Source: Chitinophagaceae bacterium (lineage in GTDB: Bacteria > Bacteroidota > Bacteroidia > Chitinophagales > Chitinophagaceae). Taken from it: 64,000 bases of DNA. Location of the stretch: positions 1-64,000 of the forward strand of contig CANCSS010000006.1 of NCBI GenBank assembly GCA_947380905.1. Reading direction: 5' to 3'. The notes below the pieces were generated by a model, which was given only the letters and a program-made list of their open reading frames with translations, had not been told where the DNA came from and searched no databases. Of the stretch, positions 9,937-18,903 are shown in pieces. The first letter of the stretch is position 1. Every line of letters starts with the position of its first letter. The translations under genes were made by a program, and so were the position numbers.

Positions 9937-10767
9937 ATGGAAATAAGATTTCAAAATAGCCCTTTAGAAACAAGTAAAATGTCTACTACTGAATTACGTA
10001 CGAATTTTTTAATTCAGGATTTTATGCAACAAAATCAAATGCATTTAGTGTATTCGCATTACGATAGAATGATTGTTGGTGGAGTAGTGCCTGGTAAAGA
10101 TAAAATAGAGCTAAAGAATGAATCAGAATTAAAAGCAAATTATTTTTTAGAACGTCGTGAACTAGGTATTATCAATGTGGGTGGAACTGGAACAGTATCT
10201 GCAGATGGGATGGAATATGAATTAGAAAAATTAGAATGTGTTTATTTAGGGAAAGGTACTCAACAAGTATTTTTTAGCAGCAAAGAGGCCAGTGCTCCAG
10301 CTTTATTTTATTTGTTGTCTACACCTGCACATCAAACTTATCCAAATCAAAAAATGACAAAAGCAGGAGCAGCTCCGGTTCAATTGGGTGATTTAGCTAC
10401 TTCCAATAAACGAACTATTTATAAATACATTCACAATGATGGATTACAAAGTTGTCAATTGGTGATGGGTTTAACTATTCTAGAACAAGGTTCTGTTTGG
10501 AATTCAGTACCACCTCACACTCATACCAGAAGAATGGAAGCGTATTTTTATTTTGATATGGATCCAGCCCATCGAGTAATGCATTTTATGGGAGAGCCAC
10601 AAGAAACCAGATATATTGTTATTGGAAACAATGAAGCAGTTTTATCGGCTCCATGGAGCATGCATTTTGGCGTTGGAACTGCTAACTATGGATTTATTTG
10701 GGGCATGGCAGGAGAGAACAAAGAATTTACGGACATGGATCCTGCACCTATTGCTACTTTGAAATAA
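9937..10767 (+). CDS. kduI: 5-dehydro-4-deoxy-D-glucuronate isomerase KduI
   Basis: Isomerises 5-keto-4-deoxyuronate to 2,5-diketo-3-deoxygluconate, the substrate of KduD. The 276-residue bicupin has the zinc-binding motif in PPHTHTRRMEAYFYF (His194, His196, Glu201) and a further His in WSMHFGVGTANY near 243, all as in KduI. It lies 42 bp after kduD. Its stop is 14 bp from the stop of the convergent Gfo/Idh gene. Confidence 0.93.
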   Translation: MEIRFQNSPLETSKMSTTELRTNFLIQDFMQQNQMHLVYSHYDRMIVGGVVPGKDKIELKNESELKANYFLERRELGIINVGGTGTVSADGMEYELEKLECVYLGKGTQQVFFSSKEASAPALFYLLSTPAHQTYPNQKMTKAGAAPVQLGDLATSNKRTIYKYIHNDGLQSCQLVMGLTILEQGSVWNSVPPHTHTRRMEAYFYFDMDPAHRVMHFMGEPQETRYIVIGNNEAVLSAPWSMHFGVGTANYGFIWGMAGENKEFTDMDPAPIATLK

Positions 10768-10781
10768 ATTAGTTAAAACTT

Positions 10782-11951
10782 TTATTTTTTCAACACCAAA
10801 GGCTTCGCCATTTTTTGTGCTTTAAGTGCAAGTTCAGTCGCTAAGAAGCAATGTTTTTGAGTCATGGCAGTTTCAGTTCTGTTTAAAATGTCATCTACCA
10901 GCAATTGACCAAAGGGTAAATTAACATTGTTACAATCTATATACCTCATTTGTTTGTTGTCGGTTATGTACAAATGATTGCCGCCTTTATGTCCAGATGC
11001 AACATCGATATTTTTTCTTACTTCAATATAGCCCTCTGTACCTAAAACGGTTAATCTGCCATCTCCCCAACTGTCTAATCCATCTGGGGTGAACCAATCA
11101 ACTCTAATATAACCTGCTCCTCCATTTCCTCTTAACATTACATCTCCAAAATCTTCAAAATTAGGATATTGAGGGTAGTGCACATTGCCTACCTGTGACA
11201 TCAATACTTCTGCTTCCGTAGTATTGGTAAAATGTAAATATTGATCAAATTGATGAGATCCGATATCAGTTAAAATACCACCAAATCTTTTTTTATCAAA
11301 GAACCAATCTGGTCTTACTGACAATCCAGTTTTACCAATACTATTATTAATACGGTGTGGTGCTAAATTTACAGTTTGTATGACTTGCCCAATCGCGCCA
11401 GATTTCACCAATTGACTGGCCATTTCTGTGCCTTTGTTTTCGAGTCTTTCGCTGTACATGATGGAAAAAATTCTTTTGGTTTCCATTTGTACTTTTTTAA
11501 CAGCAGCCAATTGTTCTAAAGTGATAATGCCTGGTTTATCAGACAAATAATCCTTGCCATGCTGCATGGCGCGAATACCTAATGGTGCACGTTCATCTGG
11601 AATGCCAGAACTTAATATTAAATGAATGCTAGGATCTTCTAATATTTCCTTTTCTGATTTGGCCAACTTTGCTTCGGGATAGGTTTTTAAATAATCAGCC
11701 ACTAAGTTGGGTTCCTTAGCATACAAAGCCACCAGTTCACCACCCCCTCTTTTAATGGCGTTTGTCATTCCATAAATATGTGGATGATTGATATTGATTA
11801 CTGCAAATTTAATTCGATTGGGGATCACTGGTGCTGGAGTAGGAGGCATATAGGTTTCGGCTTTCAAGTCCATTCCAGAAAACAGGAGTAGGCCAGACAA
11901 GGCGGAAGTAGTTTTAATAAAATTTCTGCGGTTAGAATTAGATTGGCTCAT
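10782..11951 (-). CDS. Tat-exported Gfo/Idh/MocA-family protein with degenerate motifs
   Basis: A 389-residue oxidoreductase-fold protein, last gene of thuA-gfo-gfo. Residues 8-30 hold a twin-arginine signal (NRRNFIKTTSALSGLLLFSG), so it is probably periplasmic. The dinucleotide motif, normally GxGxxG, reads FAVININHPHIYG (49-61) and has no glycine triad. The EKP catalytic-Lys motif reads SDKPG (137-141), keeping the lysine. The C-terminal domain is recognisable (DIGSHQFDQYLHF). It might still bind cofactor in a family-specific way or act as a lyase. The substrate is unknown; a glycoside-derived sugar is likely from context. Confidence 0.75.
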   Translation of the reverse strand: MSQSNSNRRNFIKTTSALSGLLLFSGMDLKAETYMPPTPAPVIPNRIKFAVININHPHIYGMTNAIKRGGGELVALYAKEPNLVADYLKTYPEAKLAKSEKEILEDPSIHLILSSGIPDERAPLGIRAMQHGKDYLSDKPGIITLEQLAAVKKVQMETKRIFSIMYSERLENKGTEMASQLVKSGAIGQVIQTVNLAPHRINNSIGKTGLSVRPDWFFDKKRFGGILTDIGSHQFDQYLHFTNTTEAEVLMSQVGNVHYPQYPNFEDFGDVMLRGNGGAGYIRVDWFTPDGLDSWGDGRLTVLGTEGYIEVRKNIDVASGHKGGNHLYITDNKQMRYIDCNNVNLPFGQLLVDDILNRTETAMTQKHCFLATELALKAQKMAKPLVLKK

Positions 11952-12049
11952 AGTTTATTTTTATAAATACAAGCTCAAATATAATTAAATAAAAGTGGAT
12001 TGTAAACTTCTTTAGCCGATTAAATATCAGCAGGGAACATTTCTACGTA

Positions 12050-13429
12050 TTAATCTAAACCCTTTATTTCATATGGGAAACGATGAGGTCTATTTAACAT
12101 AGAATTGGCTTCATCATCATTGATGAATCTTTCATTCATTGGATCCCAATTAATTTTTCGCTTTAGTTTCATTGCAACATGATGCAACAAACAAGTAGAG
12201 CAAGATCTATGGCCCACTTCCACAGGTGAAATAGGTTGTAATCTAGTTTTAATACAATCCAACCAATTGCCATGTTGTTCGGTACTTCTGTATAAATTAA
12301 TTTCATTGGCCCCAATCACAGAATTTATTATTTTATCATCACTCGCAGTCAATGGTTTTTCTTTGTTTGCTGGAATTGGATCGCTGGAACTCGCACGATA
12401 ATCGCCTCGTGTCACAAAAATCCATCCTTTCGTTCCTTCGAATTTGATACCATTGGGAATTTCATTGCTAATGATCATTTTTACCCCATTGGCATAAATA
12501 CCTTCTGTTTGAAATAAGCCATGTACATTCCATAAACCTGATTTTGGAAAATCTGCATGACCAGAAATTTCAATTGGACCGGTATATTCCGTATCCATCG
12601 CCCAATGCGCACAATCCACATGATGTGCACCCCAACCAGTAATCATACCTGCACCAAACTGCTCCATACGCAACCAGCCTGGTCTGCTGTAATCATTTTG
12701 AGGATGCACTCTCTTTTCGGTATAATAAACATTCGGGGTAGAACCCAACCAAGCATCGTAGTTTAAGTTTTTTGGAATCGGCATTTCTGGTTCTTCATCC
12801 CCACCTGGGTCACCAGGCAATCCAACATAAACCGTTTTTAAATCTCCAATACGACCATTCCTTACCAATTCAGCTGCGTATCTAAATTGAACAGAGGAAC
12901 GTTGCTGGCTTCCAATTTGTAAAATGCGTCCGCTACGGTGCACTGCATTGCTTAAGGCACGTCCTTCGGCAATAGTGAGGGAGGCTGGTTTTTGTAAATA
13001 CACATCTTTGCCCGCTTCCACTGCATGAATTCCTAAATAGGCGTGTGAATGATCTGGAGTACTAATAAGTACTGCATCAATATCTTTATTTAGAAGCAAT
13101 TCACGATGGTCGTCATACATCGTAACACCATCATAGGCTTGTCCTGTTTTTTTGGAATAATAATCGTTTACATATTTTTTACCATTCAATAATCTTTTAC
13201 TATCTAAATCACAAACAGCCATAATTCTGGCATGGTCATACTTTAGAGTTTCAAACATATCATGATCACGCGAAATACGGCCCACGCCAATGGCGCCAAT
13301 ATTTATTTTATTGCTGGGTGCATTTTTTCCAAAAACGGAAGCTGGCACAATAGTTGGGAAGCCTGTTATTCCAAGGGTAGAAGCTGCACTTACTTTCAAA
13401 CTGTTTTTTACAAAATTGCGACGGTTCAT
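12050..13429 (-). CDS. Tat-exported Gfo/Idh/MocA-family oxidoreductase
   Basis: A 459-residue protein with a twin-arginine signal (MNRRNFVKNSLKVSAASTLG). The Rossmann motif is present as GAIGVGRIS (45-53), and the EKP motif appears as QKPA (146-149). The long C-terminal domain includes WGAHHVDCAHWAMD and a Cys pair in GHRSCSTCLLHHVAMKL near the end. Relatives in Bacteroidota oxidise or rearrange glycosides through 3-keto intermediates. It lies 19 bp after thuA and 98 bp before the next Gfo/Idh gene. Assignment beyond the superfamily is inference. Confidence 0.8.
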   Translation of the reverse strand: MNRRNFVKNSLKVSAASTLGITGFPTIVPASVFGKNAPSNKINIGAIGVGRISRDHDMFETLKYDHARIMAVCDLDSKRLLNGKKYVNDYYSKKTGQAYDGVTMYDDHRELLLNKDIDAVLISTPDHSHAYLGIHAVEAGKDVYLQKPASLTIAEGRALSNAVHRSGRILQIGSQQRSSVQFRYAAELVRNGRIGDLKTVYVGLPGDPGGDEEPEMPIPKNLNYDAWLGSTPNVYYTEKRVHPQNDYSRPGWLRMEQFGAGMITGWGAHHVDCAHWAMDTEYTGPIEISGHADFPKSGLWNVHGLFQTEGIYANGVKMIISNEIPNGIKFEGTKGWIFVTRGDYRASSSDPIPANKEKPLTASDDKIINSVIGANEINLYRSTEQHGNWLDCIKTRLQPISPVEVGHRSCSTCLLHHVAMKLKRKINWDPMNERFINDDEANSMLNRPHRFPYEIKGLD

Positions 13430-13448
13430 GTTATTTTGATTTAGAATT

Positions 13449-14309
13449 TTATTTTTTTAAAGGGTCGTCCTTTGTGGTGGCGATGGCATTGTTATAATTA
13501 AGTCCCTTGTATTCATTGGCAATAAATTGAATGCCTTGTAATAGATGATTGATATAGGTAGGATCTTGATAATTTTCTTTAGCATGACCTAAAGTAGTAA
13601 TCCAAACATGACCCCCTTCAAAATTTTGATACCAGACAGCAGGATAGTAATTGGAATAAGAGCCAGCATTGTTTTTAATTTCTTCCATTTTATTTTTAGG
13701 CAAGGTAGATAAATCATGCGCCATTAAAACTTTAATGCCTGGATACAATTCTTTACCAAAATAACATTCGTCTTCCTTGGTCCATAATGCAGGCATTCCT
13801 TTCATAGAAGGATGAGTAGGGTCTAGATTTTTAATGCTAAATGTTTGAAAAGCAGCATGCCATAAAAAAGTTTCTCCCAACATCATTTTAAACCAGGTCC
13901 AGTTACGCTCGGTTCCGGTTACAGAATGGATGCCCACAAACCCGCCACCTGCTTCCATATAACGTCTAAAAGCAACCCTTTGGTTATTGTTGTCAAACAC
14001 ATCATTGTTGGTGCTGGCAAAAATGAGCAGCTGGTATTTTTTTAAATCAGCTTGGTTAAATACCTTAGGGTCGTTTGTTGCATCTACCTCAAAATGATTG
14101 CTTTTGCCTAATTCTTGAATACACAATACAGCCGCAGCAGTATTGTCATGAACATAACCCGTTCCATTTTTGGTATATACTAACACATGGCTACCAACAA
14201 GTTGATTTTTTTTCACTTGAGAAGGATCGGGGACACTTGTGTTAATAAAAGAAGTTAAAATTATTAGTAGGAAAATAAATAGAAATAAATGGTTCTTAGT
14301 AGTTTTCAT
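13449..14309 (-). CDS. ThuA-domain exported protein
   Basis: A 286-residue trehalose-utilisation (ThuA)-like domain of the class I glutamine-amidotransferase fold. A hydrophobic N-terminus (HLFLFIFLLIILTSFI) indicates export. Recognisable segments are HVLVYTKNG, LLIFASTNND, GGGFVGIHSVTGTE and GGHVWITTLGHAKE. ThuA proteins are commonly encoded beside Gfo/Idh dehydrogenases and DUF1080 proteins and are thought to act on oxidised sugars. This gene heads the minus-strand operon thuA-gfo-gfo. The precise reaction is unknown. Confidence 0.82.
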   Translation of the reverse strand: MKTTKNHLFLFIFLLIILTSFINTSVPDPSQVKKNQLVGSHVLVYTKNGTGYVHDNTAAAVLCIQELGKSNHFEVDATNDPKVFNQADLKKYQLLIFASTNNDVFDNNNQRVAFRRYMEAGGGFVGIHSVTGTERNWTWFKMMLGETFLWHAAFQTFSIKNLDPTHPSMKGMPALWTKEDECYFGKELYPGIKVLMAHDLSTLPKNKMEEIKNNAGSYSNYYPAVWYQNFEGGHVWITTLGHAKENYQDPTYINHLLQGIQFIANEYKGLNYNNAIATTKDDPLKK

Positions 14310-14382
14310 CGGGGATATTCTGCGTTAAGTTCGGATTAAAAATTGATAAAAACTAGAAAATTAGAATAACAACTAAAAAGAC

Positions 14383-14463
14383 ATGACAGATGCATTGCCA
14401 GTTTTAGCAGCATCCTTGGGTTATTTCAAAGGGATGATGGCAGCGGAAGACCCATTTTTATAA
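14383..14463 (+). other. Short unassigned open frame, 26 codons
   Basis: An ATG-initiated frame of 26 residues (MTDALPVLAASLGYFKGMMA at its start) lies in the gap between thuA and ubiX, opposite in direction, and its stop abuts the ubiX stop. It has no recognised family and no good ribosome site. It may be the tail of a lost gene or chance. Confidence 0.2.
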
Positions 14464-15024
14464 GTTGTTTTCCCCCCAGCGATAACTAGTTTTTTGAATG
14501 TTGGCTAAATCTAACATTCGATGCACTACGGTCATGGCAAGATCTTCCATAGAAGTTGGTTTGCTATAAAAGCTAGGTGTTGCCGGGCAAATAATGCCTC
14601 CTGCCAAAGTAATGGTCTCCATGTTTTTAATGTGAATTAAATTATAGGGAGTTTCTCTTGCTACTAAAATTAATTTTCTTCTTTCTTTTAAAATAACATC
14701 AGCAGCTCGGGTTACTAAATCGTCACTTATCCCAGACGCTATACGACCTAAGGTACCCATACTGCAGGGTACCACCATCATTATATTGTATTGTGCCGAA
14801 CCGGAGGCAAAAGGGGCATTGAAATCGTTTTTTTGATAGAATGAAAAGGGGTAATTTTTATAAGAGGTGTTGTCTAACTCTGTTTCCCAAACAGTTTTAG
14901 CATTGTCACTCATAATTACACCTACTGCCTCATATTGGTCTTTCAGCTTTACCAATGTATCCATTAGGCACTTGGCATAAATAGCACCACTGGCTCCTGT
15001 AATTGCAATGATTATTTTGTTCAT
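14458..15024 (-). CDS. ubiX: Flavin prenyltransferase UbiX
   Basis: Makes prenylated FMN, the cofactor of UbiD-type decarboxylases. The 188-residue flavoprotein has the N-terminal IAITGASGAIYAK loop, VPCSMGTLGRIASGISDDLVTRAADV in the centre, RKLILVARETPYN, and GGIICPATPSFY, all as in UbiX. No ubiD partner is in the window. It lies between two uronate transcription units on the opposite strand to the second one, so it may be an unrelated housekeeping gene. Confidence 0.92.
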   Translation of the reverse strand: MNKIIIAITGASGAIYAKCLMDTLVKLKDQYEAVGVIMSDNAKTVWETELDNTSYKNYPFSFYQKNDFNAPFASGSAQYNIMMVVPCSMGTLGRIASGISDDLVTRAADVILKERRKLILVARETPYNLIHIKNMETITLAGGIICPATPSFYSKPTSMEDLAMTVVHRMLDLANIQKTSYRWGENNL

Positions 15025-15487
15025 ATAATTATAACAAAGTGAAATTCAAAAGGTTTAAGATCATTAGCGTATATTATTCGTTATCCCAATCCTATAGGCG
15101 CGCTGGGTAACCATTAAAAGTGAGGGGCTAAATAAATCGGCAGTGGCTAAGTTGACAAAATAAAGACCCTTTAGGTCTTTCTCATGACTTTCCCTTAATA
15201 ATTTTGATATTGTTGAAATAGTTAAATTAAAAATTAGGACAACTTCTTTCAAATTCACTGCAGACATGAGTTTATTTTGGAATTTATATTAAATATATTC
15301 CGCAAACTATGTATTTAATATACAACACGCAAACGATTTCGTAAAAATCGTGATTATTTATCCTTTTAAGCTTTTGATTTGATTTAAAATTGGGCAACAA
15401 TTTGTATTTTCAACCTGATTTATTGCTTTGTTATTCAATCTGTTATCTTTAATTTATTGCATGAGTAGGCTTTCGAAGTTCCCAAAA
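15025..15487. other. Intergenic region without a recognisable gene
   Basis: This AT-rich stretch lies between ubiX and the GH3 remnant. It holds a 67-codon minus-strand frame with no family resemblance, a 7-bp hairpin at 15162-15180 (AAAGACC/GGTCTTT) with a modest T-tract on the minus strand, and a 19-bp inverted repeat at 15333-15351. It probably contains the promoter of the mannonate operon, though no TAnnTTTG box is clear. Confidence 0.4.
15333..15351. promoter_or_regulatory. Candidate operator (inverted repeat)
   Basis: ACGATTT and AAATCGT form perfect 7-bp arms around a 5-bp spacer, about 390 bp upstream of the mannonate oxidoreductase gene. The dyad size is typical for a dimeric repressor of the GntR or LacI type. 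No such regulator is encoded in the window, so the role is inferred. Confidence 0.35.
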
Positions 15488-15741
15488 GAGGAATCTAGTA
15501 AAATGTATTTTAAAGATCTGGTGAGTAGTGTCACCGTGTATGAGTCTCAATTAAGAGGATTTGAAAGAATACACTTGAAAATAGGAGCGACAAAAAAAAA
15601 GTTTTCTTTGTATCAAAACCTAATGTTATAAAGTTGTATGATTTAAAAATGAATTGGGTAGTAGAACCAGGAATGTTTGAAGTGGTTATTGGAAGTTCTT
15701 CGTAAAATATTAGATTAAAAAAAGAATTTGAAATAAAATAA
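15488..15741 (+). pseudogene. Remnant of a GH3 beta-glucosidase C-terminus
   Basis: Two adjacent plus-strand frames together read as the fibronectin-III-like C-terminal domain of GH3 glycosidases. The first gives MYFKDLVSSVT then QLRGFERIHLKIGA, ending at TAA 15629-15631. The second, shifted from about 15634, gives LYDLKMNWVVEPGMFEVVIG, then SSS, a stop at 15703-15705, and NIRLKKEFEIK to a final stop at 15739-15741. Order and spacing match the family pattern (SSVTRPVKELKGF, then WVVEPG.F.V.IG.SS.DIRL). At least one frameshift and one in-frame stop are present, and the ~650-residue catalytic part is gone. The final stop abuts the next ATG. Confidence 0.8.
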
Positions 15742-16563
15742 ATGATTATGTCTGACATGTTTAGTTTAAAAGGGAAAGTGATTATTGTCACTGGTGGAAC
15801 AGGAGTATTAGGGGGCGGTTTTGTAAAAGGGATTGCTCAACAAGGTGGGATACCCATTATTTTGGGTCAAAATACTGCTAAAGGAAATGAAAGAGTTGCC
15901 GAAGTGAAATCCATGGGTGGGGATGCTTATTTTATAGCTGCTTCTGTTTTAGAAGAAGCACAGCTTATTCATGCAAAAAAAGAAATACTTGAAAAGTATG
16001 GTAAAATAGATGGATTAGTCAATGGGGCAGGGGGGAATGTACCGGAAGGAATTTTGCCTCCTACCGAAGATGTTTTTAATTTAAACATTGACGGCATGAA
16101 AAATGCACTCGTTTTAAATTTATGGGGAACCGTAATTCCTGTGCAAGTATTTGGTCCTGAAATAGCTAAAACTGGAAATGGGAGCATCGTCAATATTTCA
16201 TCGGTAAGTTCTAAACGCGCCCTAACAAGAGTGTTAGGATATAGTATGGGAAAAGCAGCCATTGATACTTATACAAAATGGTTTGCAGTGGAGATGGCCA
16301 ATAGATATGGGGATAAAATAAGAATGAATTCTATTATGCCTGGTTTTTTTCTCACTTCTCAAAACAAAAATTTATTAACCAATGCAGATGGATCTTATAC
16401 CGATAGAGGCAATGCCATTATTAGCAATACGCCATACAAAAGATTTGGGCATCCTGATGAATTAATAGGCGCCTTAATTTGGTTGCTAAGTGATGCTTCT
16501 AAATTTGTAACGGGTATGGATATTGGTGTGGATGGAGGTTTTACCATTAACAGTGGTGTATAA
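15742..16563 (+). CDS. SDR-type D-mannonate oxidoreductase
   Basis: Predicted to interconvert D-fructuronate and D-mannonate with NAD(P)H. The 273-residue SDR has TGGTGVLGGG at 17-26, NGAGG at 94-98, Ser154, Tyr167 and Lys171 (YSMGK), and ends GVDGGFTINSGV. It is unrelated to the long-chain E. coli UxuB but fills the same slot directly before uxuA, as is common in Bacteroidota. Start may be the ATG at 15742 or the one at 15748. It is the first intact gene of the long operon and lies immediately after the GH3 remnant. Confidence 0.82.
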   Translation: MIMSDMFSLKGKVIIVTGGTGVLGGGFVKGIAQQGGIPIILGQNTAKGNERVAEVKSMGGDAYFIAASVLEEAQLIHAKKEILEKYGKIDGLVNGAGGNVPEGILPPTEDVFNLNIDGMKNALVLNLWGTVIPVQVFGPEIAKTGNGSIVNISSVSSKRALTRVLGYSMGKAAIDTYTKWFAVEMANRYGDKIRMNSIMPGFFLTSQNKNLLTNADGSYTDRGNAIISNTPYKRFGHPDELIGALIWLLSDASKFVTGMDIGVDGGFTINSGV

Positions 16564-16587
16564 TATTAAAAATGATTTAAAAGAAAA

Positions 16588-17799
16588 ATGAACATGAAAT
16601 ATTATCCTTCTTATGGAGAAGTAAGCAATAGAATGGAGCAAACCATGCGATGGTATGGTCCAAATGATCCTGTATCCTTATCGGATATTAGGCAAGCTGG
16701 CTGTACTGGAGTCGTAACTGCTTTGCACCATATACCCAATGGAGATATTTGGACTGTCGATGAAATTAAAAAGAGAATTGCTTTAATAGAAACAGCAGGA
16801 TTAAAATGGTCGGTAGTAGAAAGTTTACCTGTGCATGAATCTATTAAAACGCAGTCCAATAATTATCTTCAAATCATAGACAACTACAAACAAAGTATAC
16901 ATAATTTGGCAGATTGCGGCATTGCCATTGTTACGTATAATTTTATGCCAGTAATGGATTGGACCAGAACCAATTTGGTTTACCCCATGGCGGATGGCTC
17001 TTTGGCTTTATTGTATGAAAAAGCGGCAGTAATGGCCTTTGATTTATTTATTCTAAAAAGGAAGGATGCAGCATTGGATTATACTAATGAGGAAATAGAG
17101 CGGGCAAAGAATTTGTTTGAACATGCTAGTGAGGAAGTTAAAACTACCATTCAAAAAAATATGATTAAGGGTTTGCCTGGAAGTGAAGAAAGTTTTACCA
17201 TGGAACAATTTCAGGCTGCGTTGGATGCTTACCAAGGAATTGATACGGAAAAATTACGCAGCCATTTGATTTACTTTTTACAACAAGTTGTTCCAGTTGC
17301 AGAACAAAGAGGCATTAAAATGGTGATACATCCAGATGATCCACCTTTTGCTATTTTAGGATTGCCTAGAATTGTTAGTACGGCAGCTGATTTTGAGGCA
17401 TTGATAAAAGCAGTACCTTCCCTAAGTAACGGATTGTGTTTTTGTACTGGGTCTTTTGGGGTGAGGGCCGATAATGATTTACCAGCGATGGTAAAACAAT
17501 TTGGTGATAGAATTAATTTTATTCATTTACGAAGTACCAGGCGAAATGCAAATGGCGATTTTTACGAAGACAATCATTTGGAAGGAGATGTGGACATGTA
17601 TGCTGTGATCAAGGAAATTGTGAAAGTAATGCAAAAAAGAGGGGTTAATATTCCCATGCGTCCCGATCATGGCCACCAGATGTTGGATGACTTGAAAAAA
17701 ACAACCTATCCTGGTTATTCTGCTATTGGCAGGTTAAAGGGGTTGGCTGAATTACGAGGAGTAGAATTAGGTATATTAAGAAGTTTGCAAGAAAATTAA
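16588..17799 (+). CDS. uxuA: Mannonate dehydratase UxuA
   Basis: Dehydrates D-mannonate to KDG in the cytoplasm. The 403-residue TIM-barrel protein starts [20 protein letters not shown] and has [12 protein letters not shown], the metal-site region [31 protein letters not shown] and [12 protein letters not shown], all typical of UxuA. Two ATG codons are possible (16588 or 16594). It lies 24 bp after the oxidoreductase gene and 66 bp before kdgK. Confidence 0.95.
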   Translation: MNMKYYPSYGEVSNRMEQTMRWYGPNDPVSLSDIRQAGCTGVVTALHHIPNGDIWTVDEIKKRIALIETAGLKWSVVESLPVHESIKTQSNNYLQIIDNYKQSIHNLADCGIAIVTYNFMPVMDWTRTNLVYPMADGSLALLYEKAAVMAFDLFILKRKDAALDYTNEEIERAKNLFEHASEEVKTTIQKNMIKGLPGSEESFTMEQFQAALDAYQGIDTEKLRSHLIYFLQQVVPVAEQRGIKMVIHPDDPPFAILGLPRIVSTAADFEALIKAVPSLSNGLCFCTGSFGVRADNDLPAMVKQFGDRINFIHLRSTRRNANGDFYEDNHLEGDVDMYAVIKEIVKVMQKRGVNIPMRPDHGHQMLDDLKKTTYPGYSAIGRLKGLAELRGVELGILRSLQEN

Positions 17800-17865
17800 T
17801 AATTTACATGCTATATAATTACAACGAAATAACTTTACATCTAACAATAATTAAAATTAACTAAA

Positions 17866-18891
17866 ATGGCTAAAAAAGTAGTTACCCTAGGAGAAGTGAT
17901 GTTGCGTTTGTCAACACCAGACTTTAAAAGATTTGTTCAAGCGGATACCTTTGATATTACTTATGGAGGTGGGGAAGCCAATGTGGCTGCTGCACTTTGT
18001 AATTATGGATTAAATGGTACGTTCGTCACTAAAGTTCCTAATAATCCTATTGGACAATCTGCGATTAATCATTTAAGAAGATATGGCGTGGATACGCAAT
18101 TTATTGTACGTGGAGGTGATAGATTAGGCATTTATTTTTTAGAAACAGGAGCTTCTATGCGTGCTTCACAGGTGGTGTATGATCGTGCAGGTGCCGCAAT
18201 CGCAGAAGTGGATGCAAGTGAATTTGATTTTGACAAAATTTTAGACGGGGCAGATTGGTTCCATACCACAGGTATTACCCCAGCCTTGAGTGATAAAGCA
18301 GCTGCCTTAACCTTGGCGGCATTGAAGGCTGCTAAAGCCAAAGGCATCACTACAAGTATTGATTTAAATTATAGAAAAAAATTGTGGAGCAAGGAAAAAG
18401 CAAGACAGGTGATGACCGAATTGTGTAAATATGTAGATGTGTGTATTGGAAATGAAGAAGATGCGGATACTACTTTAGGTTTTAAAGCGGCAGATACCGA
18501 TGTAACAAAAGGGGAGTTAAATTTAGATGGATTTAAAGATGTGTTTAAACAAATGCAAGCCAAGTTCGGCTTTAAATTTATCGCTTCATCCTTAAGAGAA
18601 AGTCATAGTGCCAGTGACAATGGATGGAGTGCACTAGTATACAATGGAACTGATTTTTATCACACCAAACAATACCATGTTCGTATTGTAGACAGAGTGG
18701 GAAGCGGTGACAGTTTTGCAAGTGGTTTAATTTATGGATTGGTTACTGGAATGTCTATGCCAGATGCTGCTGAATTTGGTGTGGCTGCAAGTGCATTAAA
18801 ACATACCATCCCAGGTGATTTAAACCATGCAACATTGAGTGATGTAAAAGAATTAATGAAAGGCGACGGTAGTGGTCGTGTTCAAAGATAA
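17866..18891 (+). CDS. kdgK: 2-keto-3-deoxygluconate kinase KdgK (PfkB family)
   Basis: Phosphorylates KDG to KDPG. The 341-residue ribokinase-fold protein has the N-terminal YGGGEANVAAAL motif (33-44) and the C-terminal ATP/catalytic motif DRVGSGDSFASG with the base Asp282. Both uronate branches in the locus end at KDG, which makes KdgK the likely specificity within PfkB. A TAACTTTA box at 17830-17837, one mismatch from the -7 consensus, could give an internal promoter. Confidence 0.9.
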   Translation: MAKKVVTLGEVMLRLSTPDFKRFVQADTFDITYGGGEANVAAALCNYGLNGTFVTKVPNNPIGQSAINHLRRYGVDTQFIVRGGDRLGIYFLETGASMRASQVVYDRAGAAIAEVDASEFDFDKILDGADWFHTTGITPALSDKAAALTLAALKAAKAKGITTSIDLNYRKKLWSKEKARQVMTELCKYVDVCIGNEEDADTTLGFKAADTDVTKGELNLDGFKDVFKQMQAKFGFKFIASSLRESHSASDNGWSALVYNGTDFYHTKQYHVRIVDRVGSGDSFASGLIYGLVTGMSMPDAAEFGVAASALKHTIPGDLNHATLSDVKELMKGDGSGRVQR

Positions 18892-18903
18892 AATGTATAA
18901 AAT

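Noticed and set aside
14383-14463. Idea that the 26-codon frame is a functional small protein
   Set aside because: No ribosome site, no family, and opposite orientation to both flanking genes; kept only as a low-confidence feature.
15162-15180. Short hairpin near ubiX as a terminator
   Set aside because: The stem is only 7 bp and lies upstream of ubiX rather than after a recognised gene; the T tract is interrupted.
15064-15267. 67-codon minus-strand frame upstream of ubiX
   Set aside because: No family resemblance, no convincing ribosome site, and it contains a hairpin; probably chance in a non-coding gap.
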